Positions 1 to 13,900 of a DNA stretch of 64,000 nucleotides are shown piece by piece. Both the position numbers and the translations under genes were made by a program. The notes below the pieces were generated by a model. The model saw nothing but the letters and a program-made list of their open reading frames with translations, was not told the origin of the DNA and ran no database searches. Each line of letters begins with the position of its first letter. The stretch's first letter is position 1. Origin of the DNA: Nectonema munidae (Eukaryota > Nematomorpha > Nectonematoida > Nectonematidae); the NCBI GenBank assembly GCA_030549495.1, contig JAUIRK010000969.1, positions 1 to 64,000 of the forward strand, given 5' to 3'.

Positions 1-358
1 GTAGGTAGGAAGAAATATCCAAGCGCTATCGGACTTCTCCATATGCTTGAGGTATAAAGTTGAAGTTCGAAAGAAGTGTATTGGTTAGGCTTGTGAATAG
101 ATTAGGAATGAGGGACTTTGGAGAAATTGATTAGTTGTTGAGGGAGTTTGAAGTGTAGAATGCTGGATTTTTGAGGTGGTAGTTGAAGGATGATTGATTG
201 AGCAAAGATAGTCAGTGGGTGGTAAAGAATATAGGTCTTAAATAGAAGAAAATAGTGTAGTTATTTTTGTAGATTTTTTTTAATGTGAGTTTATGTGGTA
301 TAAAAAGTCTTTGGGTTCGGAGATTGCAAGTTTGACTCTATGAAGATAATGAGAGAGT

Positions 359-3300
359 TTAGGGCATTGAGGAGGTTCGGGTATAAAAGTAGTTCGAAGA
401 AATTAGATGGTGGGCGATTGAGAGTTTTGACGGATAGTGAAAGAAATGAAGTTCTTGCGTGGTTGTAGTGGCAGCAGGAAAGTAGAAGATGCTGAGGTGT
501 TCTTGTTGATTGCAGTTGAATCTACATAGATTGCTTGGTGATTTTTTAATACTGTAGAGATAGGAGTTGCAGGGGCAGTGTCTGGTTAGCCATCTGATTA
601 GCTGTCGTGGTGGGAAGAATTTCATTTTTGACCAAATGTCAAGAATTTGGTTTGGATTATTTATATGTTGTAAAAAAATGGAGGGTGAGGATTGGATGAG
701 TTCTTGTCTAAGGTATTGAGTGTTAGATCTAAGTTGAGGGGTATAGGTTTCTAGTGAAAATAAGGTAATCGGGATGTAAGGTGTATATGGGGGTACTTTT
801 TAGCTAGCTTATCTACATAAGTGTTTTCTAGAATGTTTGAGTGAGCCGGGCACCAGTAGAGGTGTATTTCAAAGTAATTTGATAAGTAGGTGAGTTTAGA
901 AGCCAGGGTGTATGTTAAGAATGGGATGTTGTGTTTGAGGCTTAGGCCTTTGATTATGTTTTGCGAGTCTGTAAAGAAGTGTAGTGTGTTGTAATGTCTA
1001 AGGGAAAACTTATGTTGGCTTATGTAATCGCAAGCATGTAGAAGGGCATAGCATTCACCACTATATATTGGAAGAGAGGGATCAATGGCAGACGTTTTTG
1101 AAAAACAGGGAAGGGAGAAGGGCCTTTGAAGAGTGCAAAAGCATAGGAAGATTTGTTTACGGTTTTTGAGCTATCCAGGAATATTCTTAATGAAGTTGAG
1201 GTAAAGTTGGAGCGGGTCGTAATTAGAAGTTTAACGATGGATTTGATGAAACAGTTGTGAAGAGAGAAAGGTAATGGTGAGGAAGGGTGAAATAAAGGTA
1301 TTGATTTTGGGTTGGATGAAAATGTTGTTTGGAGAAGACGAAAATTGTTGGTGTAAGGATTTGTAGTAAGTTTGAGAGGGTGTAATTTGAGTGTTATGGA
1401 AATAGAAGGACTTAAGATAAGAATTTGGTTCGATGCGTGTCATGATATATTTTTTGGTAGCAGTTTGTTTGAGATGAAGGATTAGAGGAAGGCAGTTCGT
1501 GAAGGATTTTAGTAGGGGAGGTTTTGTAGGCCCTGGTCATTGTGATGAAGAAAAGGCGGTGGATTTTATTTAGATAAGTGAGTGATTAGGGGTAGTTTAA
1601 TGATAGGCCCCATGAAAGAATGCCATACTCAAGCGTAGGTAGGATGATTGATTTATATATAAAAGATGAGTGTTGAATAGTTAGACCCCATTTATAAGAT
1701 ATAATTTTAATAAGAGAGAAAAGAGTTGAAGATAGTTTGTGGTATAGGTTTTTGAAGTGGGATGACCATTTGAGGTTTGATTGAAAGGTGAGCCTTGAAT
1801 ATTTCATGGAGGAAGATGGTTGGATGAGGATATCGCTGGATGTTAATAGTGGGAGGTGAGGAGAATTTCGTGTGAAGTGTATAAGAGTTGATTTTGTTGC
1901 ATTAAATTTTAATTTTAATGAATCGGTTGCAAAAGTTAGCGTGTTATAGAGAGAGTTGATGTTCATTATGTTTTCTTTTTGAGAATTTGAGGTAAAGATG
2001 AAGGTTAGATTATCTGAATAGCATTGAAAGAAGGCTGAATTGTTAGCTAATATATCTAATAGGGGGTTTATAAGTATAATCCAGAGGATATCGGAGAGGC
2101 ACCCAGCTTGTGGCGTGGATAGTGAGAGGGGATGAATGGCAACTAGAGAATTGTGTCTGAATATAAGGCACCGATTTGAAAGGTAATTTTGAATGAATTT
2201 TATGAGATAATTGGGGTATTTTTGTCGGATCATATTGAAAATGATAGTAGGATGCCATGCTGAATTCAAGGCGTTGTTGATGTCTAGAAAGAGGGCGGAT
2301 GATGTTAATTTGGAAGATAGTTTTGTTTCGAGGTAGGAGGAGAGTCTATATAGAGCGGATTCTGGACTTTTGTGGGGGAGGTATGCAAATTGGAAGGGAC
2401 TAATTTTGTTAGATGTGGTGATGTGAAAGAGAAACCTTTTGGGTAGAATTTTTTCTAAGATTTTTCCTAAAGTAGGAAGGATGGTGATTGGTCACCAGTT
2501 GGTTATGAGGCCTAAGTCTTTATTGGGTTTGGGAAGTAAAATAAGCTTACCTATTTTCCAGATAGATGGGAAAAAGGAGAATTTTAGGCAACTGTTGTAT
2601 AATTGTAATAGATATTGTGAATATAAAGGGAAGGATTTTATGATATGTTTTGTGGTTATAAGATCAAGGCTCTGGGATGATTTAGGATTTAGGTTATTTT
2701 TAGCTGAGGCTAATTCCGCTAGATTTACTGGAGGAAAAGTTTGGGATGAGAAGGAGGAGACATGTTTGCGTATAGAGTGGTTTACTATGTTATCAGATGT
2801 ATGAGAATCCTGAGGGAAAAGCGTTGAAAGAAAGGATGGGTTGATTAATGGGTCGTTGGAAATTGTGTGCGGTAGGAGTGGATTGAGTTGAGAAACTTTG
2901 CGATTTTTGCGGACGGAATTAATCACTCGGATTTTTAAGAGAGGAGGAGCAGAATTTTTTCCAAGATTCTTTTTTTGCAGAATTTATTTCTGCCATATAT
3001 CTATTTTTTATATTGAAGTAGTGTTCGATGTTGTTAGGGCTACGGTTTTTACGAAGTGATTTAAGAGAATGTCTTAGGGATTTTTTAAGCGAGGTGAGTA
3101 AGGGAGTCCAGAAGTATGTGTGATTTCTACGTAAATATGGTTTGGCTGGGGTTGATAGTGTGATGGAAAGTTTAATTGTGTTGTTGAGGGTAAGGGCTGG
3201 AGAGTCAAGATCACCGGGAGAATTTATGTGGGGAATAGTTGAGGGAAGTTGTGACTTTAATTGATTTAGGAAGGTGGTCCAGTGAGTTTTAGGTGTGTTT

Positions 3301-3999
3301 TGATTTGATACTCTTGTGAAAGGTTTTATATTAACTTGATAAGTTATAAAAGATGGTCGGAAGCAGATGGTGTGTTTTAGATGTGCCAATTTGTAATAAA
3401 TTTTAATGTGTTTTTTGAGGCTATGGTTAGGTCAACATGGGAGGACGCGGTTTTGTTAGTAAATTTCATAAAAGTGTGGTCTTTAGATGTATCCACTATG
3501 TAAAGATTGTGTACGGCTGGAAGGAGAGGAGTTGCGCGCCATGTGTATTTTCTTTGTAGTCCCACAGGAAAGAACGGGAATTGCAATCTGTGCTGATGAT
3601 AATGTGATGATTTTTGAGGTAAAGAGGTGATAAGTTTTGAGTGGCTTTAAGATCATGAGAAAAGTTTAAGGGAATGGCATGTGTATTGGAAGGGGCAGAG
3701 TAGAGAGAACAGAAAATAAGGGGTGAGTTTTCGCTGAATATTAGGACAAATATGTATTCTTGAGTCGAGTGTTGATGAATGAAAGAAAAGTGTATAGATG
3801 ATTTTATGATGATAGAGACTGAATAAAGAGTTACTGTAGGTGCATGTAGTACAGTGTAATTTGGAGGAATTGAGGGGAAAGAAGTGTTTTTTGTGTAGGG
3901 CTCGTTTATGGATATAATATCAAAAGAGTTAGAATGTAGGATGAGGTTTGACAAAGCTGTTTTGGAGTGGTTTAGATTTATGTGGAGAATGTTTAACAT
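359..3999 (-). CDS. LINE ORF2: endonuclease-RT-RNase H, degenerate
   Basis: Pol protein of the I/R1-like LINE. The APE endonuclease starts at 3999 (INLNHSKTALSNL, then a NEPY motif and a DCNSRSFLW motif, the R1/LOA-like versions of the N-E-D active site). The RT begins near 2560 (ILLPKPNKD), and continues with FNSAWHP-like and GCLSD-like blocks around 2250-2080. The catalytic box reads YSDN instead of YADD, so the RT is inactive. RNase H follows at about 1090-790 (GECYALLHACDY, FTDSQN, WCPAHSN, VDKLAKK). A Cys/His-rich tail lies at 625-359. Several frame changes separate these blocks. The product is not expected to be functional. Confidence 0.8.
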
Positions 4000-5108
4000 A
4001 TAAAGGTTTTGAGTAGGTTTTGGTGGTTTTCATTTAGGTTAGTAAGATGTTGTACTCGAAAGAGGCATGCGTGGGAGAGGGCTGAATGTTGTTGTTTGCA
4101 ATTAGAGCATTTTAGACGTGCAGGGTTTTCTTTGAAGATACAAGAGGCAATAGAATGATCTCTTTGACCACAGTGAGCGCAGTGGGGAGAGTTTGATTTA
4201 CAGTGTAAGGTTGTGTGGTTAAATTTGAGGCAGGTTTTACATTGATGTAATTTGGGTTTTAGTATTTTAGAGGTTAGAATGAGGTTTTCTACTATAAGTT
4301 TAGGGTTTTCCATTAGGAATTTGGCTATTATCGAGTTACTAGTGCGAAAGGAGATGGTGTAAAAATAGATACCCTCTTTTCCTATTTTTTTTTAAAGATT
4401 CAAGGGTGCCTAAGGATTTAATATGGGGGTTACTTTCGTAAAGTAGTTGGGATAGAGAGTCTAGGGGTATTTCTTTAGGGATACTTGGAAGTAGAAAAGT
4501 TGGGTATGAAGGTGGAATATCATTGGAAGTGACAACGTTTTTGTTCAATTTAGAAACAACACTGTCTTTTTCAGCGGTTGAGGAGAATTGAAAATAGAGA
4601 GTTCCTTCGTTAGAGCTTCTGGTGTTTTTTATGGTAAAAGGGTTTAATTTAGGTTCCATTTTTTTGATTATGGATTTTTTAAAATCTATAATTTCGGTAC
4701 GGGATTTAGTTGATTGCTTAGGGATTATTTGGATTGAGAGTTTTGGGTCTAACTTTTTTCGTGGTTTGGGAAGTAAGTTGGGTATACGAGAAGTAGATGG
4801 GTTAGTAATGATCGTTGGTTGGGTAACAGCAGTTGAAGCATAACTGATAGTATTGGAGTTGGGTGTATTGGAGAGGCTCATAAGTTTAATTTCTAAGTTT
4901 GAGGCAATGTTTAAAAGGGTGTCAGATTTTAGTTTATAGAATTTAATGCTGTCTTTAGCGGATAGTGATGCGTGAGAAATGAAGTCGTCAAACATGTTAG
5001 AGATAATTTGAGAGGTCGTTGGGGTTTGAGTTTTAATTTCAGGACATGGTCGTTTAGATATGGGGGAGAGGTGTTCGTGTGTATAGATTGTATTGGTTTA
5101 TTTTCCAT
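3993..5108 (-). CDS. LINE ORF1 (Gag-like, three CCHC zinc knuckles), frameshifted
   Basis: Nucleic-acid-binding ORF1 of the I/R1-like LINE. A candidate ATG is at 5108. Frame changes near 5000 and near 4340-4390 (a T run in a coding A run) break it. The C-terminal part (4313-3993) carries CKTCLKFNHTTLHC, CAHCGQRDHSIASC and CSNCKQQHSALSHAC, three CX2CX4HX4-5C-type knuckles typical of ORF1 proteins that coat LINE RNA. Its stop (3995-3993) overlaps the ORF2 start (3999-3997) in the string ATGTTAA, which suggests stop-restart translation of ORF2. Confidence 0.75.
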
Positions 5109-5444
5109 AGTTGTGAGTTTAAAGAGAGAAAAGTGAGGTAGAAAGAGATAAGGAAAAACTAGATTTTTTTTCTTTAAATATGAAGGTGTAGTTATTAGGA
5201 TAGTCTATGTGTGTGGGTAGGATCTCTATGTTATATATAAAATAGTAAATATTAAATTAAAGGAAAAATAATCTTGCGTTTGTAAACCTGTTCATGTTTA
5301 TATTCAAAGATTACAGATTTTTAGCAATTTAAAACCTAAAAAGTCTGAGAACTGTAATGAATTTTTGAATCAATGGGAGGATTCTTTAAAAAGAAAAATA
5401 AATTTGAGGTTGAAAATGAAAGATATGAATTGGATGGCTTTTGC

Positions 5445-5893
5445 GGCGTGACTTTTTACCCAAACTTTTTTCAAAATATAAAAATAATTGAATTGTTTTA
5501 TTATTTTGAAAGATTAGAGCCTTTTCCGCATTTTTCCCAATTATTTTTCAGCTCTTAAGTGAAATATAAGTTTTTATATGCCATTTTTCACATTTAGTTA
5601 AGCCATTTTGGAGAATGTTTTGCTCCAGTGACAAGATCTTTTCAAAATTTAAATAAATAATAATATTTATTAATTAAAATTTAAAACATTTAATAAATGT
5701 TAATGTTTTTTTTGTTAATTAATAAAACAATAATAAATGCATATAATTAAAATTTTATCTTACATTTGACTTTATATTGAAAAAAATCTATGAAAGATAA
5801 GAATTTTCGTTTTTTAGAGGCTTTTTATTTATATTTTGCTTCTTTTTTGTTCAGAAATAATTTTTGAAAAGAGTTTGGGTAAAAAGTCATGCC
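5445..5893. repeat. MITE-like element with ~33-bp inverted ends
   Basis: The arm 5445-5477 (core GACTTTTTACCCAAACTTTT) matches the reverse complement of 5861-5893 with about three mismatches. The 380-bp interior is A/T-rich and non-coding. This fits a small non-autonomous DNA transposon. No clear target duplication could be fixed, so the family is unknown. Confidence 0.45.
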
Positions 5894-6804
5894 TTGGCTT
5901 TAAAGGATTTATTTTAAAAAGTGAACAAACCAAGATAGGTTGTCGTCACATAATTGAATAATTAAAAGAGAATTGATTTGAGTATAAACAGTTTGATGGT
6001 GTAAGATATAACATTTGATTTGGATGCAGGAAGACGTCGATGCCGGAAAATTCATAAATATCAGTGTTGGCTAGGAAAGTAAGCATTGGATTGGAATAAG
6101 AAGAGTCGAAAGGGTGCGTGAAAATATGAGATGAGCAATTGAGAACCGTTGGTAGGGATTGAGGTAGATGCAAATAAGGAGTTTGAAGCATATGTGAGAA
6201 AATGAAGAGGAAAATCTCATCAGACTGTGTAAGAAGTTATATTTCAAGGTAGAAGGAAAATTAAAAGATTTATAAAAATATATATATATATATAATATAT
6301 CTATGTAAATTAAAGATTTGAGAAAGTAAAAAAAAAGAATAAATAAAGAAGAGGGACTGAATTTTAATAGCGAAAGATTAGTGAAAATAAATATGATAAA
6401 ACATAAGATTGAAATCAAGTAATTTGAAATATTAAATTTGATGTAAAGATAGGGAATAAAAAGAATAGTCATCCAGGGTCAGAGGGATAGTATTGCAATG
6501 TACTATGGTGATATAAAAAGAGAATTACTCACTAAGTTGGAAAGAAAAAGAAAAAAACAAAATTATTAACAAATTTTAAAGGAATAAATTAAGTTTGAAG
6601 AGCCTAACAGTAATTCTTTTAATTAGTTTTAAAAAAAAGAAGATTTCGATATTTTAGATTAGAGTTATCTTCTTCTTTTGAAAATAAAGAAATTTTTACG
6701 TTCGAGAACTTAATTATAACGAGTTCCTCGCTCCTTAATATTTTTTCTTATTAATTTTGTCAATGGAGGCGTCTTCTACTCTATCTCTCAGTCTTTTTAA
6801 TATA

Positions 6805-7290
6805 CAGGCAGACCTCGCTTGTCCGACAATTTTGGTTTAAAATATATTCTTGTTGGATTAACATAATTTCTACCAGTGTATGAAATTATATTAATAGATC
6901 AAATTAAAATATTATTTATTAAATGAAATATATTTATTTATTTTCAATGTTAAAAAAATCATTCCTAGATGATTACTTCAAATTCTATCTTACACTAAAA
7001 AGACATTTTTAAAGTAAAGAAACTTGAGAGTCGTCAAAGCATTATCTTTAGGTATAAACTAAGAAACATGGACAAACATATAGAAAATACTTCCTTACAG
7101 TCAATCTTAAAAGTGCATTATGAGAAAAAAAATTTAATATTTTATCTTTCAGATTAACAAACTCTACAAGCATATTTAAAGGACTCTCGGTAATGATAAC
7201 GTTGGAATAACGTGGAAGAAAAAATAAAAAATATAGGTTTCAGTCAGGAGTGTATTGGTTAGTGGGTTTTCAGATAAACGAGGTTTGACA
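6805..7290. repeat. Possible pogo/Tigger-like MITE
   Basis: The left end CAGGCAGACCTCGCTTGTCC follows a TA dinucleotide, and the right end near 7290 contains AAACGAGGTTTGAC. The CCTCGTTTATC-type motif in inverted orientation resembles termini of pogo/Tigger elements. The arms match imperfectly and the exact right boundary is uncertain. Confidence 0.3.
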
Positions 7291-7846
7291 ATTTTGTTAA
7301 ACATCAAGGTAAATGAGTTCATTATACATTGTATTTCTCTATTAATTCAAATATTATTGTCAAAACAATATATATATTATATATAGTCTAAAAATTAATT
7401 ATTTATTTGTCCAAGATGGATAAAAATAGAGTGTTTTTGATATAAACACAGCTACAAACATTTTTTTCAATAAAATTTTCAAGTTATTTAAGATTTAGGA
7501 TAATTTAAGAAGCGCAAAATAGAAAATGTCATTCGTTTATCTGGATCATCAGGTTTAATACTAAGTTGATTTTATCAATCTAATTTTTAAACTAAATCGA
7601 TACAATTTTTGTTACACTATCAGTTAATTTTTCTTAATATTTCTCATCTGAAATAGATTTTTAAGAAAAAAACTTTTTGTGAAACAATTTATTAATTAAA
7701 TGAAGTTAAATTCAGAGCTTGAACATTGTTTATCTTGAGAATCTAACAGTGGTCAACTATCATAACTGCGTTACAACATCTCGATTACTTTCCCAAAAAA
7801 TCTTCATCCGTTTTCATAATTTCATTTTTCTTTGTCTAAGTTTAAC

Positions 7847-7990
7847 ATGGCGATTGTGGAAAATAAAAATAAACTAAGAAGGAAAAATGAAGATGATAAT
7901 GATCAAGAAGAGGAAGTTAGAAAGCGTCAGGAACTTAAAACACCTGCTCAACATCAAAAGCTAAAATTGGATAAGCTAATGAAAAATTAT
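7847..7990 (+). CDS. PRKRIP1: PRKRIP1 exon 1
   Basis: 48 codons from the ATG to ...LMKNY, ending in phase 0 at the donor GTGCGT. It encodes a charged N-terminus rich in Lys, Asp and Glu, then the conserved QKLKLDKLMKN block. Confidence 0.88.
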
Positions 7991-10900
7991 GTGCGTTTTT
8001 TATTTTTAAATTTTCTGTGACTCCTTAAAATATATATTTAGCATAAACCAGTTTATATTCCTGAAAAGAGTAAAGATCATGGGCCGCGAAAACCACCAGA
8101 GTTTGTTATCTATTGTAAAGGTACGTTTAAAGCTCTTATTTGTTGTATATAATATATATAGTAAATAAGAAATGTATATCACAGGGGCGCACATCTTCAA
8201 AATTTTTCGAGGGCCAACTTTTTTTTTATTATAATTTTCAAAATTTATTATAAAAGAATAGATTGAGAAAAAATAGATTTTAAATTAAGATAAACTTAGA
8301 CTAATCAGACATCCAGTGAGTAATATAACTTTTCAAAACTTTAAGACATTAATTCATAAAGAATAGCTATATATTATTGTATATCATCTGAATAAAACTG
8401 GTTTGAAAACCATGCTTTTGCCGAAGTAGTGGGTATAAAATCACATGCAATTTTTAATTAATCTCATTTAGTAATAAAAAGTATTATTTCTCTTGAATTC
8501 CATCTCGAATTATGGATGTGCCCTAACTTTTCCATTTTATTATTGGCCATTTTTCTCTTTGATAAAAGTTATATGCTTCACATAGTTTAAAAAAGAAATG
8601 TGAAGTCATCTCTTAAATCTAATTTTTTTCTTTTCCAATTAGTTTATTTCCAGAATCGTTTTTTGTATAGTTTCATAAACTGCTAAAACTTCTTTCTGTA
8701 AAAAAGAAATTTATAACATGTAAATCAAATAGAGTATATGATGCTGAGATTCATTGAATTCAGGTTTTCTATGTTTTATTTTTTCAAAATATCTAAAAAG
8801 TCTAGCAGCAACTCCATTTTTGTCCAGTGTTATTGTTGTAGTGTCAAATAATCATTTCATTGCTCTTTCATCCTCTGTATTCTTAAATAAGCGCTTGCAA
8901 TGTGATAAAATATATTCAGCTTTTTACAAGTTAAAATTCCATAGTAGAGAATTCTTTGAGAAACAATTTTCTTGTTTATAATTTCTACATGTTTTTTAAT
9001 ATTGTATGCATTTTTAATCACTTGGCTCCATGTGAGAAGTAGGAACATTTAATCCTTCATTTGCTAAATTTTGAGAATTTTTGATGCTTTTCATGTTGAT
9101 AAATTAACTTTTGACACCAAATTAACAGCAAGTTTAGTTTTTAATATTTCTTTGATGAAATATACTTCTCTACAAAATCAGAATCAGTATTCGATTCATT
9201 TTCTTCGCTATAAGTACTTGAAAACTGTGCTTTATATATTCGATGGCTATATTTTTTATTCGTTCAGAAGGATGAATTGTAGACAAATAGCTATTTTTTC
9301 GTAGTATATCCTACTTGTCCATATGAACTAACATGCTGATTATAAGTTTTTGTCTTGAGTACAAAGCTACTGACTAGACGGTTTTGTGATGTCAAGAAAA
9401 GTAAAGTTTTTGTCATATTCATCATTATGTCGCTTTTTATATCTTTCATTAACTTATTAATCTTTTATACAATCTGATGTTCAGATAAAGATGCCATAGC
9501 TTCAATAGTTCTTTAGATATTTTCATTATACGAGTATAGTTTTTAATTCATCATATAATCTCAAAAAATCTACTAACAATGTCTGTGTTTAAAAGCAATT
9601 TATACATAAATACATTAAGTTCATCTTCAGTTTTTCTTTTAATTTTTTTTTACCATTTTTTGGAAACTAAAATTTTTCAGAAATTTTATTTTGAAAAACC
9701 AATTGGAAACCCGATTTGCAATAAAAAAAATAAAAATGAGAGTAATTAAAAAGGTTTTTAAATTTACTGTTTAATGAAAATAAAATAGTGATTAACTTTT
9801 GACAACTTCTAACAATCTGAAGGTTTTATTTGTTCTAAAAAGACTAAAACAAAATCAAAGCGTAATATTTTTTTATTTTATTTTTTTTATTTAGCAAGTT
9901 AACAATATAAAACATTAACATTGCAAAGTACTTCAAGAGCTCAAAAAGCCGCATTAGAAGTACTTAGAGATATACAATAAATCAAACATAAATTTTGCAA
10001 TGTAATATCTAATATATTAATAAGTAGTAAGATAATATAAAATAGCTAAAAATTTTACAATAAAAAGATGTATGTGCATAGATGTATTACAATGAGAAGT
10101 TTTATGTGTATGTATTTATGTGTATAACATGAAAGAATTACAATAATATTATTATGTATCAAATTTTGTTACAAACAAAACAATTAGAGTCCGTACATAT
10201 AAAGTTATATTGTGATATAAAAAAAAGTGTAAGCCTGTGTTTTAGTGATGATAGGGAAGTATTTAAATCAGTAGAAGATAAGAGAAAGTCGTTCCATTTT
10301 TTGATAAATCTGTACTTTAAACAGTTGTGCGAGGTTCTAAGATTGTAATAAGGAATTTGCATTTCATTGAAATTTCTAAAATAATAACTCTCATATTTAT
10401 AATTAAAAACAAACCAATTAGTAAGAAACTTAGGCGTATTACCATGTAATGCCTTCCACAAATATAGACATAGTTGTTTATCATAAATATCATGTACCTT
10501 AAGAATTTTATTTTTCTGAAAAGCGGTAGATGTATGTGCATTATTTTTTAAGTTAAAAACTCTACGGATAGCTTTCTTTTGCAAAACTTCTAATCTTGAA
10601 ATATTGAAGTACCGCCAATTTATTATACTGTAAGATGAGGCAATATTAAAGCTCTATAGATTTCTAGTTTCACATGCACTGGTAGGTACTTGAGTGAATA
10701 TAAAATGCCAATAACCCGACTAATTTTATGCGAAATATGCTTAAGATGTTCATCCCATTTCAACTTATTAGTAACTATTAACCCTAGAAAATTATGAGAA
10801 CTAGATAATATGATGTTTTGGTTCATTAAAAAATTAGGAAGGGTTTTTTTTGTTTGTGAAAAACACAGTTTTTTTATGATTTATGTTCAATTCATTTGAT

Positions 10901-13900
10901 GAACACCACTGAAATATTTTATCGATATTATAAGTGTACATATCATCGATCGATTTGTTATAGGCAGAAGTTTGTTTCAAGAGCAGTGAATATGGTAACA
11001 GTAATGCTATATAATCAGCAAATGATATAATCTTAAGATTTAGGTTGGAATTAAAAACATCATTAATGTACACTATAAATAATAACGGGCCTAAAACAGA
11101 CCCATGTGGGACACTTTTTAATAAGGTTAGAGGATCAGAATAACAATTATTTATACAAACTATTTGTTCTCTTGAAGATAAATAAGATTTGAAAAACCTT
11201 ATCGTTTTTTTATCAAAACCATAACGTTCTAGCTTTAGAAGGAGTTTATAATGAGATATTGTATCAAAGGCCTTCGATATATCTAAAAAAAATTGCAAGA
11301 ACGTCGTCATTATTGTCCAAATACTCGTACAGAGTATTTGTTAGGAAACTATGTGCGAAGACAGTTGAAGTATTAGCCCTGAAACCAAACTGTTTATCGC
11401 TTAACAGATTGTTAACATTAAAAAAATTTGAAACCTGTAGATAAATAATTTTTTCAAACAACTTAGAGATGATTGTGCTTATCAACGAAATAGGCCGATA
11501 ATTCGCAATATTATATTTGCATCCCTTCTTCTTGTAAATGGGCACGCATTTAGTCATTTTCAAACATGATGGAAACACAGAATGATCAATGCAAAGGTTA
11601 AATGCATTTAGTAGAGGTAAGGCAATCAAGTCCTTGACAAGTTTAAGATGATATGTTGAAATACTATATATATCCTCTGCCTTACTATCTTTTAGCTCAT
11701 CAATACTACGCAGAACATCGTTATAATTTATTCTATTTAGAGAAAATATAAATTCTACTTGATCTATATACTCAAGACTATTGCTATCACGTGACTCTGC
11801 AATTTGATTAATAAATGAATTATTTATATAGTTACAAATATTATCATTACTGATCACTTCTCCATTGGTATCTTCTAAAGTTAAAGATTCTTCATTTTTG
11901 TCCTTAATTATATTATTTATATTATTCCAAATTTCTTTATTCAATTCAATTTATTGTTAATTAAACATGATGTATATAATCGAAAATGAATATAACATGT
12001 TAGTGTATGGACACTGTGAGTAAAAAATAAATGGTATCAAGCAGAAACACAATATCCAAAGCAAAAGAGGAGAAGAGTTGTTGTAATCATAGAATGAGAT
12101 CGGCAAACAAGGATTTTTTAAACTGTGAAAGGGAGGACATGGTTCTTTTTTCTTACTTTAGGAAAGGAGTGATAGTAGATGGGGTAAAAATGTTTTTTCA
12201 AACAGTTGATTGGTTTTTTAGGAAAAGTGTAGGCGTATATAGGATAAAAATGTTTTCTCAGGTAGTTTGATATTTTTTTATAAGAGAAGTGTTTGTATGA
12301 GTGCATGTGCTTAAGAAGAAATTTTCTAGAATATTGTACTTTGCTAGAACATAAAGCAACATCCACCATTTTAAAATTAAGGTAGAGTAGAAGAAAAAAA
12401 AATTATTATTTTAAATTTATTTATTTATTATTTTTGTTTAGAAACATTCTATTGTAATAGCTTTTTTTAGTGTTTTATACATTTGTTTTATTTCCCTGCA
12501 AAGTGAACTATACTTTTTTTCTGATTCAAAATTAATTTTGTATTTTCTTTTTTTTTTATACTAGAAAAAAGTAAGTCTCGTTTTTTTTATTAAGTCTAGC
12601 AGATCATTTGTGGCCCAAGCACAAATTTTCTTTGCGTATTTAGATTTAATAGGATTTTCTTGAATTACTTTAGACCTTTTTACACAATCACTTATCTTAT
12701 CATTTATACTGTAGATTATGTCATCGGGAGTCATTTCATTTTTGTCATATTCCCAATCTATTGACAACATTAATTCAATAAAAGTGTTTTTATAAAATTT
12801 AGAAGAAACTTTCCTTTGAGTCAGAGAAGACATTGTTTTAATATCTAAACTGAGCAAAATTGGAATGTGGTCAGAAATTGACGTTTCAAGATTGAATGAG
12901 TAATATTTAAATTTATCAGGGATAAATATATTGTTATAAGAGTTAAGGATTGATATCGCGTTGCTTTTGTTACTGAGGGAATAAGATTAAACTGTGTTAA
13001 TAGATTTAAGAATTCTAATTGGTGTCTTCCTTTGTTCAATTTAAAAAAGTCAATGTTAAAGTCACCAAGAAAAATGGAGCTGCAGGATTTATCACAACAA
13101 TTTATTTTTAAAAGTGTTTCAAATGAACTTATAAAGAATTCGAAAATATCTACAGAATACCTTGGCAATCGATATATATTAAAAACACGGAAACAATTAG
13201 TCATATTAATCTGCACTTTTAAAGCAAAAATTTCGAAAAACTCTGACTCAGATTATATTGCTAAAGGTTGGGCATTGTAAACGTTTCTAACAAAAAAGCA
13301 TAAACCTGAATGTTGCGATATACATTTAGGCTTAGAAAAAAAATTCTAGGCTGGAATTTTAAAATTAAAGATACTTGACAAAAAACTCTATCTGACTCCA
13401 TTTAGCTTTTAATGATTGGACATTCAAAGACACAATATTGAAGTTATAAAATTTTTATAATTTAATACCTTGTAGTGGGACAACAATAGAAGACTGTAAA
13501 TTATTTTCAAATGTGTTTTTACTTTTTATCGAGATAAAGTCGTTTAAATCAAGCATCATACTCATTATTAAACAAAAAAGAGTCAAGAGAATTATTATTT
13601 TTAAGAATTAATTATCCTGTAAGGTTTTTTTCAATGGACATTTCATTGAAAGTACGTGATGATGAGAATATTGATTTAAATCCTTGCAATTTTTTATTTG
13701 ATGTACAGTTTTTAAAATCATGACCAGGTTCCCCGCAAGTTGAACAAAAAAGATATCGTTGACCTACAAAAAGATCAGGGGCGCACATCCGGGGGGGGGG
13801 GCGAAATTGACCTTCGCCCCCCCTCCCCCCCAATAATTTTATATAAGTAAGAGTTGTTGCTTGTTTATAAAACATGTATGATGATCGCATAGAAGGAATG

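Larger units (their letters stand above)
1..5165 (-). mobile_element. I/R1-group LINE with RNase H, 3' end off window
   Basis: A non-LTR retrotransposon read on the minus strand. From its 5' side (about 5165) it has ORF1 with three CCHC knuckles, then ORF2 with APE-type endonuclease, reverse transcriptase, RNase H (about 1090-790) and a Cys/His tail. The RNase H domain together with triple-knuckle ORF1 places it in the I/R1/LOA/Tad group rather than the CR1 or RTE groups seen elsewhere in the window. The plus strand here is strikingly G/T/A-rich with few C, so the element's sense strand is strongly G-poor, unlike its neighbours. Both ORFs are interrupted by frame changes and stops, so this is a dead copy. 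The 3' end lies at or before base 1. Confidence 0.85.
5166..7846. other. Intergenic AT-rich DNA upstream of PRKRIP1
   Basis: I see no supportable gene here. It holds the two inverted-repeat relics listed separately (5445-5893 and 6805-7290) and a short TA microsatellite at about 6277-6300. Open frames in 5946-6472 have low-complexity hydrophobic translations and look like chance. The last few hundred bases should contain the PRKRIP1 promoter, but no TATA box or Inr can be singled out in such AT-rich sequence. Confidence 0.5.

Noticed and set aside
5946-6472. Overlapping open frames with hydrophobic translations
   Set aside because: Low-complexity I/F/L/Y translation of AT-rich DNA; no signal for a real membrane protein gene.
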